DNA from: Curtobacterium sp. VKM Ac-2865
GTDB taxonomy: Bacteria; Actinomycetota; Actinomycetes; Actinomycetales; Microbacteriaceae
Reading direction: 5' to 3'
NCBI RefSeq assembly: GCF_015350905.1
Contig: NZ_JADKRZ010000004.1
Location: 201,924 to 265,923 of the forward strand
DNA: 64,000 nucleotides
Below are positions 1-8,500 of the stretch, piece by piece (the first letter of the stretch is position 1; every line of letters begins with the position of its first letter). A program made the translations under genes and the position numbers. The notes beneath the pieces were generated by a model that saw only the letters and a program-made list of their open reading frames with translations, searched no databases and was not told the origin of the DNA.

Positions 1-410
1 GGAAGGACACGGGCTGGGCGACGATCCTGTTCCTGGCCGTGCTCTCGCAGATCGACTCGAGCCTGTACGAGGCCGCGCGGATGGACGGCGCCAGCCGGTG
101 GAGGCAGCTCTGGCACGTGACGCTGCCCGGCATGCGGGGGATCATCATCCTGCTGCTCATCCTCCGCCTGGGGGACTCCCTGACCGTCGGGTTCGAGCAG
201 ATCCTCCTCCAGCAGGCCGCCGTCGGGCGGACCGCGAGCGAGGTCCTCGACACCTACGTCTACAACAACGGCGTGCTCGGCGGGCAGTGGGGCGTCGCCG
301 CCGCCGTCGGTCTCGTCAAGGGCGTCGTCGGTGTGCTGCTCGTCCTCGGCGCCAACAAGCTCGCGCACGTCTTCGGCGAAGCGGGCGTCTACCAGAAGGA
401 GTCCCGATGA
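1..410 (+). CDS. Sugar ABC transporter permease, LplB-like (5' truncated)
   Basis: The reading frame is open from the first base (first full codon at position 3), so the N-terminus lies outside the window and about 135 C-terminal residues are visible. It carries the membrane-permease EAA loop (EAARMDGASRWRQLW...LP), which docks on the ATPase, followed by two hydrophobic segments. The family is the inner-membrane permease of binding-protein-dependent carbohydrate importers (LplB/YtcP type). Its stop overlaps the start of the next permease gene (ATGA at 407-410), so the two are probably translationally coupled. No ATPase gene is seen; such systems often share an MsmK-like ATPase encoded elsewhere (inference). 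Confidence 0.9.
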   Translation, partial: KDTGWATILFLAVLSQIDSSLYEAARMDGASRWRQLWHVTLPGMRGIIILLLILRLGDSLTVGFEQILLQQAAVGRTASEVLDTYVYNNGVLGGQWGVAAAVGLVKGVVGVLLVLGANKLAHVFGEAGVYQKESR

Positions 411-1333
411 GCGCCACGCGCAGTGTCACCGTGCCGGCGGGGAAGGCCAGGAAGCACCGGCCGCTGGACGCGCCGCCGCTGCCCAGCCGGATGCTGACGG
501 GCTTCGTCCTGCTCGTGATCTGCCTGGTCGTCCTGCTGCCCTTCCTCGGCATCGTCTCGACGAGCGTCGCGCCCTCGAGCCAGGTCAACGGCGCAGGCGG
601 CTTCGTGATGTGGCCGCAGGGGCTCGACTTCAGCGCCTACGAGAGCATCTTCGCCGGCGGCGTGGTCACCCGAGCGCTCCTGGTCAGCGTCGGCATCACC
701 GTCGTCGGCACGCTCATCAGCCTGTTCGTCACCGCGATGCTCGCGTACGCGCTCAGCCGCCCGGGCTCCTACGGGCACGGTGTCGTGCTCAGCCTGGTGC
801 TCGTCAGCCTGCTGTTCGCGCCGGGGCTCATCCCGAACTACCTCGTCGTCAAGCAGTTCGGCCTGCTCGACTCGTACTGGGCGCTCATCCTGCCGACCGC
901 GCTCAGCGCGTTCAACGTCATCGTGATGCGGTCGTTCTTCATGGCGATCCCGCGGGAGCTCATCGAGAGCGCCCGGATCGACGGCGCGGGGGACTTCGGC
1001 GTGTTCCTGCGCATCGTGCTGCCGCTGTCCAAGGCCGTCCTCGCCGTGATCGGCCTGTTCTACGCGGTCGGCTACTGGAACGCGTTCTTCAACGCGCTGC
1101 TCTACATCAACGACACCGCGAAGTGGCCCCTGCAGCTCGTGCTGCGGACGTACGTCATCAACAACGCGCAGCTCGGCGGGTCCGACCTCGGGACGAGCTC
1201 CGACGCCCTGCCCCCGCAGGCGTCGATCCAGATGGCGATCCTCGTCGTCTCGATCGTCCCGATCCTCGTCCTCTACCCGTTCCTGCAGCGCCACTTCGCC
1301 AAGGGCGTCCTGACCGGCGCCGTGAAGGGCTGA
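407..1333 (+). CDS. Carbohydrate ABC transporter permease, LplC/YcjP-like
   Basis: This 308-residue integral membrane protein has about six transmembrane segments, beginning with a hydrophobic stretch near residues 32-52, and an EAA loop (ESARIDGAGDFGVFLRIVLP) at roughly residues 185-205. It is the second permease of a sugar importer and would pair with the upstream permease. The ATG at 407 was chosen because it overlaps the preceding stop and removes a long Arg/Pro-rich out-of-family extension. It is followed after 3 nt by the solute-binding lipoprotein gene, giving a permease-permease-binding protein operon. The substrate cannot be told from sequence; oligosaccharides or glycosides are usual for this family. 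Confidence 0.93.
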   Translation: MSATRSVTVPAGKARKHRPLDAPPLPSRMLTGFVLLVICLVVLLPFLGIVSTSVAPSSQVNGAGGFVMWPQGLDFSAYESIFAGGVVTRALLVSVGITVVGTLISLFVTAMLAYALSRPGSYGHGVVLSLVLVSLLFAPGLIPNYLVVKQFGLLDSYWALILPTALSAFNVIVMRSFFMAIPRELIESARIDGAGDFGVFLRIVLPLSKAVLAVIGLFYAVGYWNAFFNALLYINDTAKWPLQLVLRTYVINNAQLGGSDLGTSSDALPPQASIQMAILVVSIVPILVLYPFLQRHFAKGVLTGAVKG

Positions 1334-1336
1334 CCC

Positions 1337-2971
1337 ATGACGACCAACGCACCACGCGGCATCAGCCGCCGCGGACTCATCGCGGGCGGTCTCGGGATCG
1401 CGGCCACGAGCCTCCTGGCCGGTTGCGACACCGTGACCCGCTCGACCGACGTGAAGGCGATCAACCGGGCCGTCACGCTGCCGGACTACGTGCCGTGGGC
1501 CGGCGGACCGGAGCCGGTGCTGCCCAAGACCAGCGCCCTGATGCCGTCCGCGTTCCGACGGATCCCGTCGACCCTGGTGCCGACGGCCAGGGTGCCCGGC
1601 GACGGCTCGGCGCTGCACGGCAGCGTCCCGACGAACTCGCCGGTCCCGCCCTCGAAGGGCAGCAACCCCTACTGGCAGGGCCTCGACGAGCGGATGGGCG
1701 TCGACCTCGACCTCACGATCACCCCGAACGCCGACTGGGGGAACAAGTTCGCCACGCAGGTCGCCGGCGACACCCTCGGCGACGTCTTCACCGTCTTCGG
1801 CACGTTCTCGTACCTGCCGCAGTTCCTCGAGGCGAAGGCGGCCGACCTCACCGGGATCCTGTCCGGCAGCGGCATCCGCGACTACCCGTACCTGGCGAAC
1901 CTGCCCACGGCGTCGTGGCGCGGCACCGTGTTCTCCGGCGGGATCTACGGCGTGCCCGTCCCGCGCGGGCCCCTCACGACCGGGGTGCTGCACCGCCGGC
2001 AGGACCTGTTCGAGGACCTCGGCGTGGACCCGGCGTTCGGGAGCCTCGACGAGTTCGTCGCGCTCTGCCGCGAGGTCTCGGAGCCGCAGCGCAACCGCTG
2101 GGCCCTCGGCTCCGTGCCGACGAACATCCTCGCCTCGATGTTCGGCGTCCCCAACCAGTGGGAGGAGGAGGGCGGCCGCCTCCGCCACATGTACGAGGTG
2201 GAGGCCTACCAGGACATGCTCGAGGCCTCGCGGAAGTTCCTGGCCGAGGGCCTCGTCCACCCGGACAGCGTCACCGCCTACAACGGCAAGGTCTGGTTCG
2301 TGCAGGGCTCGGCCCTCATGCTGCAGGACAGCTACAGCGCGATCCCCGGCCTACTCCAACAAGCTGAGCCCGGCAGCGGGTTCCGCATGACGATGGCCCC
2401 GTTCGTCGGACCCGGCGGCGCGACGCCCAAGCCGTGGCTCGGCGACCCGAACAACGCCATCACCGCGCTCGCCGCCGGCTCGGAGGAGCGCATCCGCATG
2501 CTGCTCGGCGTGCTGGACTGGTGCGCGTCGCCGTTCGGCACCGAGGCCTGGCTCTACCGCAAGTTCGGCATCGAGGGTCGCGACTTCGAGTACCGCGACG
2601 GCGCTCCGGTGCTCACGAAGACGGGCAACAGCGAGACCGCGCTCGGCGAGTTCCCGCTGCAGTACTTCACGGAGTGCCCGCTCCCGCTGTTCTACGCGGG
2701 CGCCCCGCAGATGACGGACGTCGTCTACGAGTCGCTGTCGTCCTGGCTGGAGGACGGGATCACCAACCCGACCTACGGGCTGTACTCGCCGACGAACTCC
2801 ACGAAGGGACCGGCCATCGGCACGTTCGCCACGAGTGCGGTCAACGACGTCCTGCTCGGTCGCGCCCCCGTCTCCGGGTGGGGCTCGGTCGTCCGCGACT
2901 GGCGTCGCCGGGGCGGCGACGCCATGCGGCGGGAGTTCGAAGAAGCGTTGGAGGCGCGCGCCGGCGGCTGA
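1337..2971 (+). CDS. Extracellular solute-binding lipoprotein (LipO-like), Tat-type
   Basis: The 544-residue protein begins with a twin-arginine signal (SRRGLIAGG near residues 9-17) that ends in a lipobox LLAGC (Cys near residue 29), so it should be exported folded and lipid-anchored. The length and mature sequence fit the LipO/YtcQ class of large family-1 sugar-binding proteins that accompany LplB/LplC permeases. It lies 3 nt after the second permease and would capture substrate outside the membrane. A strong inverted repeat (2995-3040) closes the operon. The Tat motif plus lipobox is seen directly; the sugar bound is unknown. Confidence 0.92.
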   Translation: MTTNAPRGISRRGLIAGGLGIAATSLLAGCDTVTRSTDVKAINRAVTLPDYVPWAGGPEPVLPKTSALMPSAFRRIPSTLVPTARVPGDGSALHGSVPTNSPVPPSKGSNPYWQGLDERMGVDLDLTITPNADWGNKFATQVAGDTLGDVFTVFGTFSYLPQFLEAKAADLTGILSGSGIRDYPYLANLPTASWRGTVFSGGIYGVPVPRGPLTTGVLHRRQDLFEDLGVDPAFGSLDEFVALCREVSEPQRNRWALGSVPTNILASMFGVPNQWEEEGGRLRHMYEVEAYQDMLEASRKFLAEGLVHPDSVTAYNGKVWFVQGSALMLQDSYSAIPGLLQQAEPGSGFRMTMAPFVGPGGATPKPWLGDPNNAITALAAGSEERIRMLLGVLDWCASPFGTEAWLYRKFGIEGRDFEYRDGAPVLTKTGNSETALGEFPLQYFTECPLPLFYAGAPQMTDVVYESLSSWLEDGITNPTYGLYSPTNSTKGPAIGTFATSAVNDVLLGRAPVSGWGSVVRDWRRRGGDAMRREFEEALEARAGG

Positions 2972-2994
2972 TCCAGGGGTGGCCCGGCCCACTG

Positions 2995-3040
2995 CCGGAC
3001 GGGAGGCTCGGGGCGGGCTGGTCCCGAGCCTCCCGTCCGG
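2995..3040. terminator. Class I inverted repeat, bidirectional terminator
   Basis: Perfect 18-bp stem (2995-3012 with 3023-3040), arm CCGGACGGGAGGCTCGGG, loop of 10 nt. It lies between convergent genes, 23 nt after the lipoprotein stop and 40 nt before the end of the SDR gene, so it probably terminates both. There is no T-run. It is the best-conserved member of a repeat family found at six intergenic sites in this window. Confidence 0.8.
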
Positions 3041-3080
3041 TGGTGGGCCAGCCACCACATCCTCCGACCGGGCGGACCTG

Positions 3081-3962
3081 TCAGCGGAAGTAGTGTCCTG
3101 CCTCGATGTCCTCCAGCAGGCCGGGCTCCTCGGCCGACCAGCCGAGGAGCTCGTGCGCGACGGGTGCGGCGGACGGCTGGTCCATGGCGAAGACGCCACC
3201 GAGGAAGCCGTAGACCTCCGGGTCGACCGGCTCGACCGGCAGTGCGAGGTGTCGTCCGATCGCCTCGGCGATGTCGAGCATCCGGACGCCCTCGTCGCCG
3301 ACGGCGTGCAGTCGGGTGCCGGCCGGTGCGCCGTCGAGTGCCAGGCGGTAGAGCCGGGCCGCGTCGCGGACGTGCACCGCGGGCCAGCGCTGGGTGCCGT
3401 CACCGAGGTACCCGGAGACGCCGTGCTCACGTGCGGCGGCGATCATGATCGGGACGAAGCCGAACCGGTCGCCGTCGCCGTGCACCGAGCGGGGCATCCC
3501 GACCACGGCTGAGCGGACGCCCTGCGCTCCTGCGGCGAGCACCGTCTCCGCGATCCGGAAGCGCCCGGCGACCGGGTTGGTGAGGTCTGGGGCGTCGCGT
3601 TCGGTCGAGACCTGTCCGGGCAGGACCGACGTCCCGCTCGTCGCGATGAACGGCTTGTAGCTGCCGGCCAGGGCTCCGATGAGGGCGTCGGTCGCGGCGG
3701 CGTCGATGCGGATGCCCTCGTCGAACCCGCCGCTGTCGAGGGAGAAGCCGAGGTGGACGACGCCGTCACTCGTGGTGGCGGTCGTGCGGAGGACGTCGAG
3801 GTCCTCGAGCGTGCCGCGCACGACCTCGGCCCCCGCGGTGGTGATGACGTCGGCGGACCGGTCAGATCGGGCGAGCCCGACGACCTGGTGTCCGTGGGCG
3901 AGGAGTTCGGGGACGACGGCTGAACCGATCCAACCGGATGCTCCGGCGACGAAGACGCGCAT
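3081..3962 (-). CDS. NAD(P)-dependent SDR family epimerase/reductase
   Basis: This 293-residue protein opens with a beta strand and a Rossmann dinucleotide-binding motif, GASGWIG at residues 8-14, typical of atypical/extended SDR proteins of the NAD-dependent epimerase group. The substrate is unknown. It is divergent from a TetR-type regulator and the intervening 83 bp holds two matching palindromic sites (3982-4030), so it is very likely the regulator's target. An AGGAG ribosome site lies about 9 nt before the ATG at 3962, so unlike many genes here it has a leadered transcript. It may reduce or detoxify a small molecule sensed by the regulator (inference). Confidence 0.88.
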   Translation of the reverse strand: MRVFVAGASGWIGSAVVPELLAHGHQVVGLARSDRSADVITTAGAEVVRGTLEDLDVLRTTATTSDGVVHLGFSLDSGGFDEGIRIDAAATDALIGALAGSYKPFIATSGTSVLPGQVSTERDAPDLTNPVAGRFRIAETVLAAGAQGVRSAVVGMPRSVHGDGDRFGFVPIMIAAAREHGVSGYLGDGTQRWPAVHVRDAARLYRLALDGAPAGTRLHAVGDEGVRMLDIAEAIGRHLALPVEPVDPEVYGFLGGVFAMDQPSAAPVAHELLGWSAEEPGLLEDIEAGHYFR

Positions 3963-3981
3963 GTGCTGCTCCTGACGAGGT

Positions 3982-4030
3982 GATGGGACTGCGTGCCATC
4001 ACTGTACACATGATGGGACGCAGTCTCATC
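3982..4030. promoter_or_regulatory. Paired TetR-type operators in divergent promoter
   Basis: Two 19-bp sites, 3982-4000 (GATGGGACTGCGTGCCATC) and the inverse-oriented 4012-4030, match at 17 of 19 positions and form one large inverted repeat with an 11-bp spacer. The first site is itself a partial dyad (GATGG...CCATC). They sit between the SDR gene and the TetR gene, and the second runs into the spacer of the TAAGAT -10 box at 4033-4038. Autoregulation by the TetR protein and co-repression of the SDR gene are inferred. Confidence 0.75.
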
Positions 4031-4045
4031 AGTAAGATGAACATC

Positions 4046-4621
4046 ATGGGTCGATGGGCATCAGGAGGTCGCGAGCGGCTGGAGTCCGCTGCGCTCGACC
4101 TGTTCGTCGACCCCGGGTACGACGAGACGACCGTGGCGCAGATCGCCGACCGCGCGGGCCTGACGCGCAGCACGTTCTTCCGGCACTTCGCGGACAAGCG
4201 CGAGGTGGTCTTCGGGACCGAGGACACGCTCTCCGACCTGCTCGTCGCCGCCGTCGCGGAGCTGCCGACGGGGCTGTCCGTCGCCGAGTACCTGACCGCG
4301 GCGTTCACCCGGGCGGGGGAGCTGGCGTTCACGGCCGAGCGGCACCGCCAGGCGACGCAGCGACGGACGATCGTCGCGCGGCACCCCGAGCTGCGCGAGC
4401 GCGAACTGCTGAAGCGAGCCGGCATCAGCGCCGCCATGACGTCGGCGTTCGCGCAGCAGGGCGTCGACGTGCTCGGGGCGCGGCTCGGCGGGGAGTTCGG
4501 GGTGCTGGCGCTCGACGCGGCGTTCGAACGGTGGACGGACGGCGAACCGACCGCGTCGTTCGGGGAGATCGCCGCCGACGTCGTCGAGCGGCTCGCGGAG
4601 CGGGCGGGCACGCTCCGCTGA
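4046..4621 (+). CDS. TetR/AcrR family transcriptional regulator
   Basis: The 191-residue protein has an N-terminal TetR helix-turn-helix (TTVAQIADRAGLTRSTFFRHF, roughly residues 28-48) and a variable ligand-binding C-terminal domain. The ATG at 4046 was chosen because a TAAGAT -10 box (4033-4038) ends 8 nt upstream, giving a leaderless mRNA; in-frame ATGs at 4037 and 4013 are alternatives. It is divergent from the SDR gene and probably represses both through the paired sites at 3982-4030. The ligand is unknown. Confidence 0.88.
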   Translation: MGRWASGGRERLESAALDLFVDPGYDETTVAQIADRAGLTRSTFFRHFADKREVVFGTEDTLSDLLVAAVAELPTGLSVAEYLTAAFTRAGELAFTAERHRQATQRRTIVARHPELRERELLKRAGISAAMTSAFAQQGVDVLGARLGGEFGVLALDAAFERWTDGEPTASFGEIAADVVERLAERAGTLR

Positions 4622-4642
4622 GTGCGGGCGGTGCCCGGACGG

Positions 4643-5125
4643 TCAGTCCTGGCGGGCAGACCACTCGCGGAACGGCAGGGTGGCGTCCTCACTCGGCCCC
4701 TGTTCCGCGGGCAGGGCGCGCTCGTCGACGGGCTTGGCGTACTCGTCGTAGAACGTGTCGAGGGTCATCAGGCGGTTGCCGTCCTCGTAGTGCTCCGACT
4801 CCTGCTCGCGCGACGCGGCGAACACGACCCGGTCCGGCTGGGCGTAGTACAGCGCGCCGAGGCACATCGGGCACGGGTAGGCGGTGACGTAGACGTCCGT
4901 GCCGCTGAGGTCGGTGATGCCCATCTCCGCGGCGAGACGGATCGCGGAGATCTCAGCATGCGCCGTCACGTCGCCGGACTGCGCGACCTGGTTCGCGGCT
5001 TCCACCAGGACCTTGCCGTCGCGGACGACCAGGCAGGCGAAGGGCTTGCCGCCTTCGCGGACGTTCTGGACGGCGCGCTTGACCACGCGCTCGGTGAACC
5101 GGGTGTCGATCTCGGTGGTGCTCAT
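4643..5125 (-). CDS. Nucleoside/guanine deaminase family (CDA fold)
   Basis: The 160-residue protein has both zinc motifs of the cytidine/deoxycytidylate deaminase superfamily: HAEI near residue 76, with the catalytic Glu, and PCPMC near residues 109-113. The C-terminal extension (YEDGNRLMTLDTFYDEYAKP region) resembles the domain-swapped tail of Bacillus guanine deaminase GuaD. TadA, a close relative, is usually broader in its tRNA-binding surface, so a free-base or nucleoside deaminase is preferred here. The gene is convergent with the TetR gene (21-nt gap) and lies just downstream of a VOC gene on the same strand. Confidence 0.85.
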   Translation of the reverse strand: MSTTEIDTRFTERVVKRAVQNVREGGKPFACLVVRDGKVLVEAANQVAQSGDVTAHAEISAIRLAAEMGITDLSGTDVYVTAYPCPMCLGALYYAQPDRVVFAASREQESEHYEDGNRLMTLDTFYDEYAKPVDERALPAEQGPSEDATLPFREWSARQD

Positions 5126-5165
5126 GCCAGCGACGATGCCACTGGGGCCTGGACGGTCTCCGGGA

Positions 5166-5549
5166 TCAGTCGCCTGGCTGGATGAGGCAGAAGGGGTGAC
5201 CGGCGGGGTCGAGGTACACGCGGAAGCTCTCGATGCCGGCGTCGTCCTTCGCCTTCCCGGTGACGGTCGCCCCGATCGCGAGGACCGCTGCTTCGCCCAC
5301 GTCGAGGTCGTCGACCTTCACGTCGATGTGCATCTGCTGCGGCACGTCCTGCGCGGGCCACTCGGGAGCCCGGTAGTGCTCGACCTGCTGGAACGCGAGC
5401 AGCGGCCTGCTGCCCTCGATCGGCAGCACGACCTCGGCCCAGTCCTCGTCGAAGGCCACGACCTCGCCGCCGAGGAGCTCCGCGTAGAACCGGGCGAGTG
5501 CACGGGTGTCCGCGCAGTCGAGGACGAGGACGTCGAAGGTGCCGATCAT
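5166..5549 (-). CDS. VOC (glyoxalase/bleomycin-resistance fold) protein
   Basis: A 127-residue protein with two beta-alpha-beta-beta-beta repeats typical of the vicinal oxygen chelate superfamily; ARFYAELLGG lies near residues 19-28 and the C-terminus is DPAGHPFCLIQPGD. Start ATG at 5549 is favoured over a longer frame because a TACTCT -10 box ends 8 nt upstream (leaderless). VOC proteins cover glyoxalases, dioxygenases and drug-binding proteins, and nothing in the sequence selects one. It lies between hrpA and the deaminase on the same strand but probably has its own promoter. Confidence 0.85.
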   Translation of the reverse strand: MIGTFDVLVLDCADTRALARFYAELLGGEVVAFDEDWAEVVLPIEGSRPLLAFQQVEHYRAPEWPAQDVPQQMHIDVKVDDLDVGEAAVLAIGATVTGKAKDDAGIESFRVYLDPAGHPFCLIQPGD

Positions 5550-5566
5550 GCCGGTGAGAGTAGTCC

Positions 5567-8500
5567 TCAGGCGCTGGCGGAGGACAGGGCCTTCGTGATC
5601 CGTTGCAGCGACACCGTCTCGGCGGTCCCGAGTTCCTGCGCGAAGAGGCTGAGCCGGAACTCCTCGAGCATCCACCGGGCGTGGACGAGCTCGGGGTGTG
5701 CCCCGACGACCGGCGGGAAGGTGCCGCCCGCGTCCTCGTACCGGCCGGTGGCGACCGAGACCTCGCGCATCCAGGTGGCGTCGCGCCCGGGGTTCTGCAG
5801 GAGCTTCGTGACACGGGCCTCGACGCCCTGCAGGTACACCCGGATGCGGCGGAGGCGGTCGAGCCCCGCCACCGCGACGAAGCCCGGGAACACCAGGCGC
5901 TCGAGCTGCTGCCGCATGTCGTTCAGCGCGGGGAGCAGTGCCATGGACGTCGCCTGCTTCATCGCGCGTTCGGCCTTCCGCTGGGCAGCGAGGACCGCGG
6001 CGACCTCGGACACGGCGGCGAACATCGTGTCCACGACGCCGGCGGACACCGAGTCGCGGACGGCCTCGAACGACGCGCGCGTGTAGAGCAGGCCGTCGGG
6101 GTGCGCGGCGCGGATGCCGGCGTCCACCACGGCCGCGAGCACGTCGTCGAACAGCGCGGCCGTCGACGGGTACGGGCTGGCCGCCAGCGCGAGCTTCTCC
6201 TGCGACGTCAGGTGCGACTGGATGTACGACACGGGCGACGGCACCGCGAGCATCACGAGTCGACGGACACCGGCGGGCATGCGCACCGCCCGGTCGGCCG
6301 GGGTCGCCAACAGCTGCACGCCGACCGTGGCCTTGGGTCCGGAGCCCTCTTCGACCAGGGCCGGGTAGGCGCGGATGACCCCGCCGGCCTGCTTGGTGTC
6401 GAGCAGCTCGGGCAGGTCCGTGTCGGGCCAGGCCACGAGCCCCGAGCGCTCGAGCCGACCTGCGGGAGCGGCATCCGCGACCCGCGCGGCTCCTGCCCGT
6501 CGACCGCCCTGCTGCGTGGCACGCGCGACGCTCTCCTGCGTGCGCTCCTTGAGCTTGGTCTGCAGTGCGATGAGGTCCTTGCCGGCCTCGACCCGACGGC
6601 CGCGCTCGTCGACGACGGCGTAGGTCGGCAGCAGGTGCGCGGGGACCCGTGTCATGTCGAAGTCCTGCTCGGTGACCGGCACGTACGTCATGCGCTGGAT
6701 GGTCTTGGCGAGGGTGGCGCGGAAGCTCTCGGTCGGGGTCGTCGGAGCGTCCTCGGGGAGTTCGTCGACGATCTTCTCCGCCCAGTCCGCTGCGGGGACG
6801 ACGTTCTTGCGGATCTGCTTCGGCAGGGTCTTGATCAGCGCGGTGACGAGTTCCTTGCGGAGCCCGCGGACCTGCCAGTCGAAGCCCTCCTCGCGCATCC
6901 GGGGGAGCAGCGCGAGCGGGACCTGCACGCTGACGCCGTCGTCCTCGGCGCCGGGCTCGAAGCGGTACCGGACCGCCAGTCGGTTGTCACCGGACCGCCA
7001 CTGCGTGGGGTACTCGGCGTCGTCCTCGGCAGCGGAGGCCGCGGACTCGTCGAGCAGGTCTTCGCGCCGCATGGTCAGCAGATCGGGTTGGTCCCGGCGC
7101 GTCCGCCGCCACCAGCCCTCGAAGTCGCGGGTGGTCGCGATCTCGGCCGGGATGCGGGCGTGGTAGTACTCGTAGACGGTCTCGTCGTCGAGCAGGATGT
7201 CGCGGCGCCGCGTGCGTTCCTCGAGCTGTTCGAGTTCCTTGCGGAGCGCGCGGTTGGCCCGGTCGAAGGCCTGTTGTGAGTCCCACTCGCCCTCCACCAG
7301 GGCGTGCCGGATGAAGAGCTCCCGCGAGTGCACGGGGTCGATGCGGACGTACTGCACCCGTCGTCGCTGCACGATGGGCACGCCGAACAGGGTCACGCGC
7401 TCGTACGCGACGGCTGCGCCCTGCTTCTTCTCCCAGTGCGGTTCGCCGTACGTGCGCCTGAGCAGGTCGCCGGCGAGCTGTTCGGTCCACAGCGGGTCGA
7501 TGCGTGCCGCCGTCCGGGCGAACAGCCGGCTGGTCTCGACGAGCTCGGCGGCCATCACGGCGTCGGGCTGCTTCTTCGCGAGCACGCTGCCGGGGAACAG
7601 CACGAACCGGGTGTTGCGGGAGCCGAGGTAGTCCCGCTTCTCGCGGTCGCGCAGCCCGATCTGACTGAGGAGCCCTGCCAGGAGCGAGCGGTGGACGGCG
7701 TCGGGGTCGTCCCTGCGGTCGTTGTCCACGTGGACGCCGACCTGCTTGGCGGCGCGGGACAGCTGCCGGTACAGGTCCTGCCACTCGCGGATCCGCAGGT
7801 AGTTGAGGAACTCGGCCTTGCACAGCCGACGGAACGCGCTGGAGGACAGCTCGTCCTGCTTGTCCTGGATGTGGTTCCAGAGGCCGAGCAGGGTGAGGAA
7901 GTCACTGGTCGGGTCGGCGAACCGGGCGTGCAGCTGGTCGGCGTGGGCGCGCTTCTCGAGCGGTCGTTCGCGGGGGTCCTGGATGCTCAGTGCCGAGACG
8001 ATCGCGATGACCTCGCGTCCGACGCCCTGCTTGCCGGCTTCGAGCACCATCCGACCGAGCCGCGGGTCGATCGGCAGGCGGGTGAGCTGTTGTCCGGACT
8101 TCGTGATCGCACCGGCGGCGTCCACCGCGCGGAGTTCGCGGAGCAGGTCGAGGCCGTCCTTGACGCCGCGGGAGTCCGGCGGCTGCAGGAACGGGAAGGC
8201 CTCGATGTCGCCGAAGCCGAGGCTGATCATCTGCAGGATCACGGCCGCCAGGTTCGTCCGCAGGATCTCCGGGTCGGTGAACTCGGAGCGGCGGTCGAAG
8301 TCGTCCTCCGAGTAGAGCCGGATCGCGATGCCCGCACTGGTGCGGCCCGCACGGCCCGAGCGCTGGTTCGCGCTGGCCTGCGAGATGGCCTCGATCGGCA
8401 GGCGCTGCACCTTGGCGCGCGGGGAGTACCGGGAGATGCGGGCCGTGCCGGTGTCGATGACGTACTTGATGCCGGGGACGGTGAGCGAGGTCTCGGCGAC

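Noticed and set aside
389-2260. Antisense frame over the sugar ABC genes
   Set aside because: Highly charged, repetitive Arg/Asp/Glu sequence explained by codon-position bias of the real genes.
1-2971. Sugar transporter lacking an ATPase as a broken system
   Set aside because: LplB/LplC-type importers often use a shared ATPase encoded elsewhere, and upstream sequence is outside the window.
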